Assembly: GCA_035458525.1 (NCBI GenBank)
Contig: DATHZQ010000051.1
Span: 30,646 to 94,645 of the forward strand
From: DATHZQ01 sp035458525
GTDB lineage: Bacteria; Actinomycetota; Acidimicrobiia; Spongiisociales; UBA5794
DNA: 64,000 bases
Reading direction: 5' to 3'
Below the pieces are notes generated by a model, which saw nothing but the letters and a program-made list of their open reading frames with translations, ran no database searches and had not been told where the DNA came from. The position numbers and the translations under genes were made by a program. Below, one piece after another: positions 16,676 to 25,847 of the stretch (its first letter is position 1; every line of letters begins with the position of its first letter).

Positions 16676-16951
16676 ATGCTCCCGCTGCGGATCCTCATAG
16701 GAGTTCTGATCGCGGCCGCCGTTGGCGTGGCGCTGATTCCGCTCGCCGTTCTGCTCGACCTCCACGAGGGAGGTACCGGGTGGGGACTGTGCGATGCGGG
16801 CGTCGAAGGCTGCACGAACTCCTACTTTGCCGGCTTCGAGATGCTTGTCGGCGTGGCGATCGCGCTCGCTGCGATCCTGGCGCTGATCGCGGTGTGCGTG
16901 CGCTTGATGCGATGGATGGAGCGGCGCAAGGCACGTCAGGTCCTCGGGTGA
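16676..16951 (+). CDS. Small two-span membrane protein of unknown function
   Basis: A 91-residue protein with hydrophobic segments at about residues 5-27 and 56-78, an intervening loop with two cysteines (GLCDAGVEGC) and a basic tail (RWMERRKARQ). The two cysteines face the same loop and could form a disulfide outside the cell. Start ATG 16676. It overlaps the next membrane protein gene by GTGA, so the two are coupled. No family recognised. Confidence 0.6.
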   Translation: MLPLRILIGVLIAAAVGVALIPLAVLLDLHEGGTGWGLCDAGVEGCTNSYFAGFEMLVGVAIALAAILALIAVCVRLMRWMERRKARQVLG

Positions 16952-17406
16952 GTGGCCGGGACGAGGTCCGCTCGGGCCCGGCGCACGCCGAGCTCCCTTT
17001 GCGGGACAGGCTCCCCGAATATCTGGCATTGTTCGGAGTCGGGCTGCTCGCAGCGGGCGTCGTCGGCGTAATCATCGGAGCGCTCTCTTCGGCCGGGATC
17101 ACCAACGCCATTGGCTACACGATGCTCGGTCTCGGCGTGGTGTTGCTGCTGGCCGGCGGGTCCACGGGCGGGGGATATACGAATATGGCCCTCGGCGCCA
17201 CGGGCTCGCTGTTCGGAGGCCGCGGACGTGTCGATGAGGACGTCGACGATCCGGACGTCCGGCGGGGTGGTCTGCCGAAGACCGATCCCATGGACCGACT
17301 GCGCAAAGGGCTGCGGCCGGAGGCCAATCCGCGTGCGTTCTGGCAAGTCATCGGCGGATTCGCCTACATCGCCACCGGGGTGCTGATCGTCCTCAATCTC
17401 GGCTGA
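16948..17406 (+). CDS. Membrane protein of unknown function
   Basis: A 152-residue protein with about three hydrophobic stretches (residues 25-47, 52-68 and 133-150) separated by a charged loop with DVDDPDVRRGGLPKTDP. It starts at GTG 16948 overlapping the previous gene. The loop could be cytoplasmic. I do not recognise it; the coupling suggests a role shared with the preceding two-span protein. Confidence 0.6.
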   Translation: MSGRDEVRSGPAHAELPLRDRLPEYLALFGVGLLAAGVVGVIIGALSSAGITNAIGYTMLGLGVVLLLAGGSTGGGYTNMALGATGSLFGGRGRVDEDVDDPDVRRGGLPKTDPMDRLRKGLRPEANPRAFWQVIGGFAYIATGVLIVLNLG

Positions 17407-17445
17407 GGCACCACCCGGGCAAGCACCCGGCGGTTTCCTGGAGTC

Positions 17446-17889
17446 TCACCGTCCACCGATTTCCTCGCGAACGAGGAACATCGCTTCTGCGCTCGCAACG
17501 TCGTGACCTGCGGTCGAGTCAACGAGTCGAGACGCCAGCAGCACGCGCCTGCCCCTGCGCTCACGCAGACGCCCCTCGACGACGTAGTCGGTCTCGACCG
17601 GCGCCGGCTTGCGGAATCGCAGATCGAGCGTTCCGGTGACGACTGCGACCTCTTCGACCAGCATCGCGGTCCACGCCATGATCTCGTCGAGCGCCGTCGT
17701 CACGATGCCTCCGTGGAGCATTCCGCCGAAGCCGCGATATTCAGCTCGGGGTCGCCACGTGGCCTGGAGTGCACCGTCCCGGTGGCTGAACTCGCTCAGT
17801 TGCAGGCCCAAAGGATTGTCGAGGCCGCAGCCGAAGCATCCCTCGTACTGTCGCTTGAGACGTGCGACGGTCTCGTCGAGGTCGGTCAT
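17446..17889 (-). CDS. PaaI-type hotdog-fold thioesterase
   Basis: A 147-residue hotdog protein. The pattern CFGCGLDNPLGLQL, YRGFGGMLHGGIVTTALDEIMAW and a later GTLDLRFRKP strand is that of the PaaI/YigI-like acyl-CoA thioesterase group; HGG followed by D/E is the active-site helix. The start ATG 17889 overlaps the xpt stop (ATGA), so it is translated together with xpt; a longer open frame exists but reads through xpt. The family hydrolyses acyl-CoA; the acyl group is unknown. Confidence 0.85.
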   Translation of the reverse strand: MTDLDETVARLKRQYEGCFGCGLDNPLGLQLSEFSHRDGALQATWRPRAEYRGFGGMLHGGIVTTALDEIMAWTAMLVEEVAVVTGTLDLRFRKPAPVETDYVVEGRLRERRGRRVLLASRLVDSTAGHDVASAEAMFLVREEIGGR

Positions 17890-18464
17890 CGCGGTGGCCG
17901 CAGATTGACCGCGCCACGATCGAGCGAATCCACCTCGACCAACGCTGCCACTGGCCAGCCGTGCGCCTCCAAGCGTTCCCGGCCGCTCATGAAGCACTTC
18001 TCGAGCACGAATGCGAAGACCTCAACATCGCTCCCCGCCTCTTCGATGATCTCGCCGAGTGCTTCGGCGGTGCGACCCTGGGCGAGGATGTCGTCTACAA
18101 CGGCGACGCGCTCGCCGGGACCCAGCACGCGTCGGGCAACCTCCACCCGGTACTCCACTCGCTTCGTCGGCGAGGTCACCTCACGAGCGTACGAGTAGCG
18201 GTCGCCGGTGCCCAGGTACTTCTTTGCGTAGACGACCGGCAGGTCCATGACCAAGCCACACGCAACGGCCGGCGGGATCCCTGACGCCTCTGCCGTCAGG
18301 AGGAGCGTGGGGCGGTGCGCCTCGATCGCGGCGGCCAGGCCTTCCCCGGCGCTCCGCATCACCGCCGGTTCCACCCGGTGGTTCAGGAAGTCGTCCACCA
18401 GGATGAGGTTTCCGTCGACTCGGGCGCGAGATTGCACGATGGCGTTGAGATCCACGGCTGGCAT
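17886..18464 (-). CDS. xpt: Xanthine phosphoribosyltransferase-like enzyme
   Basis: A 192-residue type I phosphoribosyltransferase whose closest resemblance is Xpt, which converts xanthine and PRPP to XMP in purine salvage. Visible are DDFLNHRVEP (24-33), the base-side EASGIPPAVA (59-68) and the PRPP-binding loop VVDDILAQGRTA (122-133). Length and motif order match Bacillus Xpt. An adenine phosphoribosyltransferase is the main alternative, but the DxFLNHxxxP segment is characteristic of Xpt. The start ATG 18464 lies 39 bases from the divergent nth. No purine riboswitch fits in that gap. Confidence 0.85.
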   Translation of the reverse strand: MPAVDLNAIVQSRARVDGNLILVDDFLNHRVEPAVMRSAGEGLAAAIEAHRPTLLLTAEASGIPPAVACGLVMDLPVVYAKKYLGTGDRYSYAREVTSPTKRVEYRVEVARRVLGPGERVAVVDDILAQGRTAEALGEIIEEAGSDVEVFAFVLEKCFMSGRERLEAHGWPVAALVEVDSLDRGAVNLRPPR

Positions 18465-18503
18465 CGTACCGGCCAGGGAGCCGTGAGTACCATCGCCCGT
18501 CCC

Positions 18504-19181
18504 ATGTCCCGATCCCCGCAGCCGGCGCCGCCGTCCACCGAGGAAAGGCGCAACGCTCGTGTCATCCTCAACCGACTCAAGAAGCGGTATCCGGACATCG
18601 CCACAGCCCTCGACTTCGTCGATCCCTGGCAACTCCTCGTGGCCACGGTGCTCTCGGCGCAGACCACGGACGAGATGGTCAACAAGGTGACCCCGGTGCT
18701 GTTCTCGCGCTGGCCCGAACCCGAAGACCTCGCTGCAGCGAACCCCGAAGAAGTCGAGGAGGTCGTGTTCTCCACCGGCTTCTACCGCCAGAAGACCAAG
18801 TCGATCATCGGTCTTGCCCAAGCCGTCGTCGAGTCGTACCAGGGCCACGTACCTCAAGAGCTCGCCGAGATGGTCAAGCTGCCGGGGGTTGGGCGGAAGA
18901 CGGCCAGCGTGGTGCTGGCTGAAGCATGGGGTGCGCCCGCAATCGCCGTCGATACCCACGTTCGCAGAGTGACCAATCGCCTCGGTCTGACCACTGCCAC
19001 CGACCCCGTGAAGATCGAGTTCGAGCTCAAGTCGCTCTATCCGAAGGCGGAGTGGGCCGGCATCTCGATGCGAGTGATCCAGTTCGGGAGGGACGTCTGT
19101 GACGCACGCAAGCCGCGTTGTTACGAGTGCCCGTTGCGGGATCGTTGCCCGTTTCCCGACAAGACCCCTCGGCCCGCGTAG
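18504..19181 (+). CDS. nth: Endonuclease III (DNA glycosylase/AP lyase)
   Basis: A 225-residue base-excision-repair enzyme that removes oxidised pyrimidines. All hallmarks are present: SAQTTD (51-56), the helix-hairpin-helix LPGVGRKTASVVL with catalytic K132, the catalytic aspartate D150 in VDTHVRRV, and the 4Fe-4S cluster cysteines C199, C206, C209 and C215 in the exact C-x6-C-x2-C-x5-C spacing. ATG 18504 is given; GTG 18483 in the same frame is possible. Its stop overlaps the MATE gene start by one base, suggesting co-transcription. Confidence 0.95.
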   Translation: MSRSPQPAPPSTEERRNARVILNRLKKRYPDIATALDFVDPWQLLVATVLSAQTTDEMVNKVTPVLFSRWPEPEDLAAANPEEVEEVVFSTGFYRQKTKSIIGLAQAVVESYQGHVPQELAEMVKLPGVGRKTASVVLAEAWGAPAIAVDTHVRRVTNRLGLTTATDPVKIEFELKSLYPKAEWAGISMRVIQFGRDVCDARKPRCYECPLRDRCPFPDKTPRPA

Positions 19182-20503
19182 TGGGGCTGACGCTGCGAGC
19201 GCTGCGGCGCTCGCCGTTCGATCGTGAGATTCTCCGACTGGCCCTCCCGGCGTTGGGTGCGCTCGCCGCCGACCCTCTCGTGTCGCTCGTCGACACGGCC
19301 TACGTGGGGCGGCTCGGCACCGAAGCCCTGGCAGCCCTGGCCGTGGCTGCAGCAGTGTTTGCGGTCGCATTCTCGGTCTTCAATTTCCTCCAATACGGGA
19401 CGACGCCTCTCGTGGCCCGCGAGATCGGCGCTGGTGATCCGACAGGTGCCGGACGCATCGCGGTCGCCGCAGCAGGGGCCGCGGTTGTGCTTGGTGTGGC
19501 CGCGATGGCGGTCCTCACCGCATTCCCCGCCACCTTGCTCGGCGCACTGGGTGCGGGAGATGAGTTGCTGGGTCCGGGGAGCGAATACCTGAGGATCCGC
19601 GCACTGGCCCTTCCGGCCGTGATGTTGGTGATCGTCGGCCACGGGGTCTACCGCGGCGCCCAGGACACCCGGACGCCGTTGCTCATCGCGCTGGCGTTGA
19701 ACGGCGTCAATCTCGTGCTCGACCCGATCCTCATCTTCGGCTTCGACATGGGCCTGCGCGGCGCCGCCTGGGCAAGCGTCGTGGCGCAATGGTCCGGTGC
19801 GATTGGGTTCTTTGTCGTGTTCCGACGCCAGCGCCGTGCGCTGCAGGTCGAGCCGGCGCGCCCTTCCTGGCGAGAGATCGATCGCCTCGGGCGAGCCGGC
19901 GGAGCCTTGGTGTTGCGGACGGCCTCGCTCCTGGTCGCGTTCACGGCGACCACGGCCGTCGCGGCGCGGCTCGGCAACGTCCCGGTGGCGGCGCATCAGG
20001 TAGCGATGCAGCTCTTCATCTTCCTCTCGCTGGTGCTGGACGCCGTGGCGATCGCGGCCCAGGCAATGCTGGGGCTGGCGGTCGGTCGGAACGATCCGGC
20101 GGCAACGCGGTGGCGGGCGGAGCGTCTGGTGGGCATCGGGACGCTCGCCGGGGTCGGCCTCGCCGTGTCGTTGGTATTGGTGCTCCCGTGGCTCCCGGGG
20201 CTCTTCACCACCGACCCCGCAGTGCGGGACGCCATCCGCTCGATCTACCCGCAGCTGTGTCTCATCCAGGTGATCGGCGGGGCCGTCTTCGCTTGGGACG
20301 GCATCGTCATCGGCGTGACCGACTTCCGGTGGGCGTTGTACGCAACCGCCTTTCCGGCGGCGATCGTCACGGGCCTACTCGTCGGCGTGGCGTTCACCGG
20401 ATTGCCGCTTGCTGCTGTGTGGTGGGCGATCGTCGCCATGCTCGCCCTGCGTGCCGCCATGCTGTCTTGGTGGCACCGCCATCGCCTCACCAAGCGACGC
20501 TAG
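19181..20503 (+). CDS. MATE-family efflux transporter (DinF-like)
   Basis: A 440-residue polytopic protein with about twelve hydrophobic segments. The start ILRLALPALGALAADPLVSLVDTAYVGRLG is the typical MATE/DinF N-terminus, and the second half repeats the pattern (LRTASLLVAFTATTAVAARLG). MATE proteins export cationic drugs or metabolites with Na+ or H+. GTG 19181 shares a base with the nth stop. Its stop codon is shared in a CTAG palindrome with the convergent MFS gene. Substrate unknown. Confidence 0.9.
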   Translation: MGLTLRALRRSPFDREILRLALPALGALAADPLVSLVDTAYVGRLGTEALAALAVAAAVFAVAFSVFNFLQYGTTPLVAREIGAGDPTGAGRIAVAAAGAAVVLGVAAMAVLTAFPATLLGALGAGDELLGPGSEYLRIRALALPAVMLVIVGHGVYRGAQDTRTPLLIALALNGVNLVLDPILIFGFDMGLRGAAWASVVAQWSGAIGFFVVFRRQRRALQVEPARPSWREIDRLGRAGGALVLRTASLLVAFTATTAVAARLGNVPVAAHQVAMQLFIFLSLVLDAVAIAAQAMLGLAVGRNDPAATRWRAERLVGIGTLAGVGLAVSLVLVLPWLPGLFTTDPAVRDAIRSIYPQLCLIQVIGGAVFAWDGIVIGVTDFRWALYATAFPAAIVTGLLVGVAFTGLPLAAVWWAIVAMLALRAAMLSWWHRHRLTKRR

Positions 20504-21786
20504 AACGATTCAGTGGTCGTCCGCACCGTGGAATCGCCCCATGTGCCCCCCGACGCATCCAGTGCCGTCAGCTCGCTGGTGAAAGAGACGAGGTCCTTGC
20601 CCTTCGTCTCGGGGAGTTGCAGCACCATCCAAATCGAGGCGATGAGTCCGATCGAGAGCAAGCTGATCGTTCGCGGCAGCCCAATCGAATCGACGACGAG
20701 GGCGCCCAAGATGAACCCCGTCATTGAACCCACGATTGCGACGTTCGTGATCATCCCGGCGGCAGTGGCTCGGATCCTGGTCGGGAACAGCTCGGCCCGG
20801 TGGGCAGCGACGGCAGGGGTGAGCATGGTGGCGCCGAGCGTGCCCAGGAACACAGCCGCAGCCAGCAGCGGGCCGGTCGACACGAAATAGAAGGCAACGC
20901 CGCCGACCACACCGAGGACGATGGCCACAACGGTTGTGATGCGCCGGCCGGTGACGTCCGCCATCCTTCCGCCTACGAGCAGACCCACGGTGCCGATCCC
21001 GGAGAAGACGACGAGCAGCAGGGTGGCGCTGCTCGTGCTCCACTCGAGGTCGTTGATGAGGCGTTCCAGCACGAAGTCGAAGGCGGGGGACGCAAACGCA
21101 GCGATGAAGAAGGCCATGCCGGCGAGCAGGAAGAAGTAGCGGCCGGCCCCAGACGCCAGGACTTCGGAGAAGTCTCCGGATTTCGATGCAGGGGCGTACG
21201 CCCGGCTTTCGTTGAGGAAGCGATTGAGCAACGGCAGCACCAGCAGCCCCAGTGCGGCCGCACCGAACAGGATGCGCCACACGTCGTCGCCGCGTTCGGC
21301 CAGCGGAAGGATGAGCAGACCCAGCCCGGCGCCCATGGACCCGGCAAGCGCGTAGATCCCGATGCCGAAAGCCCGCCGGCCGGGCGTCAGTTCTTCGGAG
21401 AGGATGACAACGGCCAGGGCGGCGACGGCGACGACACCGATGCGTGTCACGGATTGCGTGACGGCGAAGACGACGGGGTGGGGGAGGAGGCCGGTGAGCA
21501 GATTGCCGGTCGGGATGAGCGCAAACGCGATGAGCAGGGGGTCGCGACGTCCGCCGCGATCTGCGGCGATGGCGAAGAAGAGTCCGGCGAGCGATGCCGC
21601 CCTCGTGATCCCGAAGATCCAAAACATCCCGCCCTCGCTCAGCTCGAGAGCGTTGCGGGCGAAGGGGAGCGTGTGCGAGATGGCTGATGCGCCGTAGCCG
21701 GATACGAACGCGACGAGGCTCATCAGGAAGAGGGCTCGCCGGTCGCGCACCGTGAACCTGCCCGATGATTGGCTGCGTGTCGTCAA
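20500..21786 (-). CDS. Major facilitator superfamily transporter
   Basis: A 428-residue MFS permease with about twelve membrane segments. The cytoplasmic loop AADRGGRRDPLL follows segment 2 (the D-R-x-G-R-R motif of the superfamily), and GGRMADVTGRRITT repeats it after segment 8; PTRIRATAAG and ELFPTRIR are typical of the sugar/metabolite-H+ symporter group. TTG 21786 is chosen because GAGGAGGAG lies 6 bases before it; no ATG or GTG start has such a site. The extended frame up to 21900 lacks protein character. Substrate unknown. Confidence 0.85.
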   Translation of the reverse strand: MTTRSQSSGRFTVRDRRALFLMSLVAFVSGYGASAISHTLPFARNALELSEGGMFWIFGITRAASLAGLFFAIAADRGGRRDPLLIAFALIPTGNLLTGLLPHPVVFAVTQSVTRIGVVAVAALAVVILSEELTPGRRAFGIGIYALAGSMGAGLGLLILPLAERGDDVWRILFGAAALGLLVLPLLNRFLNESRAYAPASKSGDFSEVLASGAGRYFFLLAGMAFFIAAFASPAFDFVLERLINDLEWSTSSATLLLVVFSGIGTVGLLVGGRMADVTGRRITTVVAIVLGVVGGVAFYFVSTGPLLAAAVFLGTLGATMLTPAVAAHRAELFPTRIRATAAGMITNVAIVGSMTGFILGALVVDSIGLPRTISLLSIGLIASIWMVLQLPETKGKDLVSFTSELTALDASGGTWGDSTVRTTTESF

Positions 21787-21975
21787 CTGCGGCTCCTCCT
21801 CGCCGGCGACGCACCGCCGGCCCGCAGGGAGCCTACCGTGGACGGAGTGCGCGACCACGAACCGTCGGGTTTCGGTGTTTCGTGAACTATTTGGGAACAT
21901 GGGAGAGTTGCGGAACGGGTTGCCGGCGCGGTGCGTTGGACCACAACGTACGGATTGAGCCAGGAAGGGGCGGGC

Positions 21976-22725
21976 GTGGACAATGTGACGCTGATCGCAG
22001 CGGTGTTTGCCGGTGCTGCGTCGTTCTTCTCCCCGTGTGTGCTGCCGCTGCTGCCGGGTTATCTGAGTCTGATGTCGGGGTACTCGATGCAGGAACTCTC
22101 GACGGGCGACGTGTCCCTGTGGCGTGTCACTCGCTCGACGCTGTTGTTCGTGCTCGGGTTCAGCTCTGTCTTCGTGATCGTGTTCGGCGCCGCGGCAACC
22201 AGCCTGGGCCAGACCCTCAACGGACCCGGGTTCCGCACGGCTTCGGGGATTCTCATCATCCTCATGGGGCTCTTCATCGCCGTCACCGCGGTGTGGAATC
22301 CGACCTTCCTGATGCCGATGATGCGAGAGCGCCGGGTGGAGATGAAACCGAGCCGGTTCGGCTCGTTCGCCCCTCCGGTCATGGGCGCGGCCTTTGCGTT
22401 CGGGTGGACTCCGTGTGTGGGTCCGTTCCTGACGGCGGCACTGACGCTGGGCGCCAACTCGGATACGGTCGGGCGAGGCATGGTCGTCCTGCTGTTCTAC
22501 TCGCTCGGCTTGGGGATCCCGTTCCTCGTCTCTTCCGTGGCGCTGGCCGGCGCGTTCTCTGCGTTCGACCGCATCAAGCGCTACCTCACGCCGATCACGG
22601 TCGCCTCCGGAGTCTTCCTCGCGTTGTTCGGCGTGCTGCTGTTGACAGGACGGATCACCGACCTCAACGCATGGTTCAGCGATCTGCTCATCCGCCTTGG
22701 TTTGGAGAACCTCGCCGAGGTGTGA
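21976..22725 (+). CDS. ccdA: CcdA-type cytochrome c biogenesis / thiol-disulfide membrane protein
   Basis: A 249-residue membrane protein of the CcdA/DsbD-beta family that carries electrons from cytoplasmic thioredoxin to the outside for cytochrome c maturation. Six hydrophobic segments are seen. The redox cysteines are C21 in FFSPCVLPLLPGYL and C147 in GWTPCVGP, the two halves of the family repeat. GTG 21976 follows AGGAAGGGG. ResB/ResC partners are not in the window, but a small cytochrome c lipoprotein is encoded 4 kb downstream. It lies just upstream of trpE with a separate promoter likely. Confidence 0.9.
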   Translation: MDNVTLIAAVFAGAASFFSPCVLPLLPGYLSLMSGYSMQELSTGDVSLWRVTRSTLLFVLGFSSVFVIVFGAAATSLGQTLNGPGFRTASGILIILMGLFIAVTAVWNPTFLMPMMRERRVEMKPSRFGSFAPPVMGAAFAFGWTPCVGPFLTAALTLGANSDTVGRGMVVLLFYSLGLGIPFLVSSVALAGAFSAFDRIKRYLTPITVASGVFLALFGVLLLTGRITDLNAWFSDLLIRLGLENLAEV

Positions 22726-22763
22726 CCCGTTGCCGGAAGGCAGGGGCTACGCTCCCGCACCCC

Positions 22764-24281
22764 ATGCGACCGACACCCTCCCGTCACGAGTTCGCCGATC
22801 TGGCGTCGCAGCACACCGTGGTGCCGGTTTCGGTCGAGGTGCTCGCCGACCGGGACACCCCCGTCTCGGTGTTCGAGGAGTTGGTCGGCGACGGCGACGG
22901 TTTTCTCCTCGAGTCCGTCGAAGGAGGGGAGCGGTGGGCCCGCTGGTCCTTCGTCGGGTGGCGCCCGCATTTCACCCTGCTGGCCCGTCACGGCCGCGTC
23001 GCGGCCGCGGGGGCTCCGTCCATCGAACTCCCAGACGGCGACCCGCTGTCGGTGCTGGCCGACATGCTGGATCGCTACCAGACCCCTGACGCTGCGGAGC
23101 TGGGGCTCGGCGACCCGGTTCCTCCGCTGTTTGCAGGCGCTGTTGGCTATCTCGCCTACGACGCCGTGCGGTACGTGGAGCGCCTCCCCAACCAGCCGCT
23201 CGACGATCGAGATCTGCCGGAGATGGTCTGGCACTTCTTCACACACCTGGCGATCGTCGACCGCTTCCGTCAGACCGTACGGTTGGTGCGCAACGTGTTC
23301 TTCGACGACGAGACGGCCGACGTCGATGCGCTCTACGACGAAGCGGTTGCCGATCTGAGGACCGCAATGCGGGAACTCGGCACGTCGCACCGCCGGGCCG
23401 TTGTCGCCCGACCCGAGTTCACGGGAGCGCCCGCCGTCACTGCGAACATGACGCAAGCCGACTTCGAAGCGTCCGTCCGTCGTGCCGTCGAGTACGTCCA
23501 TGCCGGCGACGCCTTCCAGATCGTTCCCTCGGTGCGTTTCGCCAGCCCGTTCGACGGCGACGCCTTCGCCGTATACCGGGCACTGCGGTTGGTCAACCCG
23601 TCGCCTTTCATGTTCTTCGTGCGGCACGGCGACGTGGCGATTGCCGGGTCTTCGCCTGAGCTGATGTCGCGTGTGAGGGACGGCAGGGTCACGAGCCGGC
23701 CCATCGCCGGGACCCGGCGCCGCGGCGGCGACGCCACAGAGGATGCGGAGCTCGCCGAGGAGCTCCTGGCGGATCCCAAAGAGCGAGCCGAACACGTCAT
23801 GCTCGTCGACCTCGCGCGCAACGATCTCGGCCGGGTTTGCGAGTACGGTTCGGTGGCCGTCGACGAACTCATGGTGATCGAGCGCTTCTCCCACGTGATG
23901 CACATCGTGTCGGGCGTGTCGGGAACGTTGCGCCAGGGCAAGGGGCCGGTCGACGTGCTGCGTGCGACGTTTCCCCACGGCACCGTGTCGGGAGCTCCCA
24001 AGGTTCGCGCGATGGAGATCATCGATGAGTTGGAGCCGACGGCGCGCGGGCCCTACGCCGGCGCCGTGGGCTACGTCGACTTCTCGGGCAATCTCGATAC
24101 CGCGATTGCGCTGCGCACCATGGTGAGCGACGGAACGACGGCTTGGGTCCAGGCGGGCGCGGGTGTCGTGGCAGACAGCGACCCAACCTCTGAGTACGAG
24201 GAGTGCCGCAACAAAGCGGCGGCGGTGCTGGCCGCAATCGAGGCCGCCGGAACACTCAACGACGAGGATCAGCCATGGTGA
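22764..24281 (+). CDS. trpE: Anthranilate synthase component I
   Basis: A 505-residue enzyme making anthranilate from chorismate with ammonia from the TrpG subunit. The chorismate-binding domain shows FQIVPSVRF, NPSPFMFFVRHG, SSPELMSRVRDG, RPIAGTRRRG, DLARNDLGRV, HIVSGVSG and TFPHGTVSGAPKVRAMEII in order. The N-terminal LLES and GGERWARWSF region is the tryptophan feedback site of the family. Start ATG 22764. No trpG or trpD is in the window. It overlaps ygfZ by 7 bases. No leader peptide or T-box was seen upstream. Confidence 0.95.
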   Translation: MRPTPSRHEFADLASQHTVVPVSVEVLADRDTPVSVFEELVGDGDGFLLESVEGGERWARWSFVGWRPHFTLLARHGRVAAAGAPSIELPDGDPLSVLADMLDRYQTPDAAELGLGDPVPPLFAGAVGYLAYDAVRYVERLPNQPLDDRDLPEMVWHFFTHLAIVDRFRQTVRLVRNVFFDDETADVDALYDEAVADLRTAMRELGTSHRRAVVARPEFTGAPAVTANMTQADFEASVRRAVEYVHAGDAFQIVPSVRFASPFDGDAFAVYRALRLVNPSPFMFFVRHGDVAIAGSSPELMSRVRDGRVTSRPIAGTRRRGGDATEDAELAEELLADPKERAEHVMLVDLARNDLGRVCEYGSVAVDELMVIERFSHVMHIVSGVSGTLRQGKGPVDVLRATFPHGTVSGAPKVRAMEIIDELEPTARGPYAGAVGYVDFSGNLDTAIALRTMVSDGTTAWVQAGAGVVADSDPTSEYEECRNKAAAVLAAIEAAGTLNDEDQPW

Positions 24282-25249
24282 GGCGAGGCGGCGCGGCAAC
24301 GTTCGGCGACGCGACCGGCGAATACCTGGCGCTGCGAACCGCTTCGGCGTATGTGCGCGATTGGTATGACCTGCTGTGGGTGCGCGGGCCAGACGCGGTG
24401 ACCTTCCTCGAAGGCCTCGTGTCGCAGGCCGTAGAAGGTGTCGAGCCCGGAAGCGCAGCGCGGTCATTGCTGCTGAGCCCCCAGGGCAAGCTCCGAGCGC
24501 CCCACGTCCTGCTGCGTGGCGAGGATGAGGTCGGCCTCATCACCGACGCCGGCGTTGGCGAGACCGCCGCGGCGGATCTGCGGCGGTTCAAGATTCGCGT
24601 TGACGCCTCGATCGAACCTGAAACCGGGCCGGTCGTCGGGGTGTGGGGCCCGACAGCCGCCGCCGCGGTGGCATCGGTGACGGGAATCGAACCGGAGCTG
24701 GGTTGGCGCCGGCACGAGTCCGTCGTCGTTGCCGCAGTGCCGGTGGCGGCCGTCGCCTACCCACGCTTCGTGGTGGTCGGTGAGGAGGCAGCTGCCTTCG
24801 ACCGAGCCGGCGTGAGCGGAGCCGGGACACTCGCCGCCGACGCGGTCCGCATCGAGGCTGGCGAGCCGATCATGGGCGTCGACATCGACGAACGCACGAT
24901 TCCGCAGGAGGCGGGGCTCGTCGCCGACGCCGTCGACTTCACGAAAGGGTGCTACTTGGGTCAGGAGCTGGTGGCCCGCATCGATTCTCGCGGCCACGTG
25001 AACCGTCACTTGCGTGGCATCGTCATGGCCAGCAACGTGCTCCCACCGCCGGGAGCCGAAGTCGTGCGCAGCGATGCGGTGGTCGGCTCCATCTCGTCGG
25101 TTGCCGAGTCGCTCGAGCTGCGAGCGCCGGTCGGGCTTGCGCTCGTCCGGCGTGAGGTGGCGCCGGGCGACGCTGTCGTGGTGAGGTGGGAGAAGGGCGA
25201 AGCTCCCGCCACCGTGCGTGCGCTGCCCCTCGATTCTTTCGAAGCCTGA
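24275..25249 (+). CDS. ygfZ: YgfZ/GcvT-like folate-binding protein
   Basis: A 324-residue tetrahydrofolate-binding protein of the YgfZ/IBA57 group, which assists maintenance or assembly of certain Fe-S enzymes. The diagnostic motif KGCYLGQE is at residues 224-231. The N-terminal half follows the GcvT fold (WVRGPDAVTFLEGLVSQ, LSPQGKLRAPHVLL). ATG 24275 lies within the trpE end, so it is translated with trpE. The enzyme linking it to tryptophan synthesis is not obvious; the pair may only be operon history. Confidence 0.9.
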   Translation: MVRRGGAATFGDATGEYLALRTASAYVRDWYDLLWVRGPDAVTFLEGLVSQAVEGVEPGSAARSLLLSPQGKLRAPHVLLRGEDEVGLITDAGVGETAAADLRRFKIRVDASIEPETGPVVGVWGPTAAAAVASVTGIEPELGWRRHESVVVAAVPVAAVAYPRFVVVGEEAAAFDRAGVSGAGTLAADAVRIEAGEPIMGVDIDERTIPQEAGLVADAVDFTKGCYLGQELVARIDSRGHVNRHLRGIVMASNVLPPPGAEVVRSDAVVGSISSVAESLELRAPVGLALVRREVAPGDAVVVRWEKGEAPATVRALPLDSFEA

Positions 25250-25331
25250 GCGCGGAACCCCACAGAGCCCTTACAGTTCTCGAACAGTTGCCGCACATAC
25301 TGGTGCCGGGCGACAGAAAGAGGCCGGGGCT

Positions 25332-25847
25332 GTCTCGGGTGGAACCATCCTGCTGATCGAGGACGAGATCGAGATCGCAGATCTGCTGCGGATCTACTTC
25401 GAACGCGAGGGCTTTCGCGTCGCACATGCCAAGGATGGCGAAGCCGGATTGCAGCGGCTCGGTGCTGGCGATGCTCGGATCGTCCTCCTCGACATCGGGC
25501 TGCCAGGCATGGACGGGCTGGAGGTGTGCCGGCGAATACGATCGTCGAGTGACGTGCCGGTGATCATGCTCACGGCCAGGGACGCCGAGGTGGACAAGGT
25601 CGTCGGACTCGAAATCGGCGCAGATGACTACGTGACGAAACCGTTTTCACCGCGAGAGCTCGTGGCCAGGGTCAAGGCAGTGTTGCGCCGCGGCGAAGAG
25701 GGGGTGGCGTCGCCGCGTGTGGTTCACATCGGCGGTTTTGCGATCGACTCGGGCAGGCGATCGGTGACGACGCCGGAGGGTGTCGACGTGCAGCCGACGG
25801 CCCGTGAATTGGCTCACCGAGGTGTCCGCGTCTCTCGCTCGTGGTGA
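25332..25847 (+). pseudogene. OmpR-type response regulator remnant, truncated
   Basis: An intact receiver domain (ILLIEDEIEIADLL, phospho-acceptor in VLLDIGLPGMDGLEV, MLTARDAEVDKVVGLEIGADDYVTKPFSPREL) is followed by only the first strands of an OmpR winged-helix domain (HIGGFAIDSGRRS, DVQPTAREL). At about 25808 the sequence changes abruptly into the middle of a histidine kinase gene, so roughly 70 residues of the DNA-binding domain are missing and the frame then runs into a stop at 25847. No clear start codon lies just before the receiver domain either. The protein, if made, could not bind DNA. Confidence 0.8.

Noticed and set aside
20500..20503. Shared CTAG stop of the MATE and MFS genes, and the TGATCA stop pair at 3621-3626
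   Set aside because: Neat palindromes, but expected by chance in tightly packed convergent genes.
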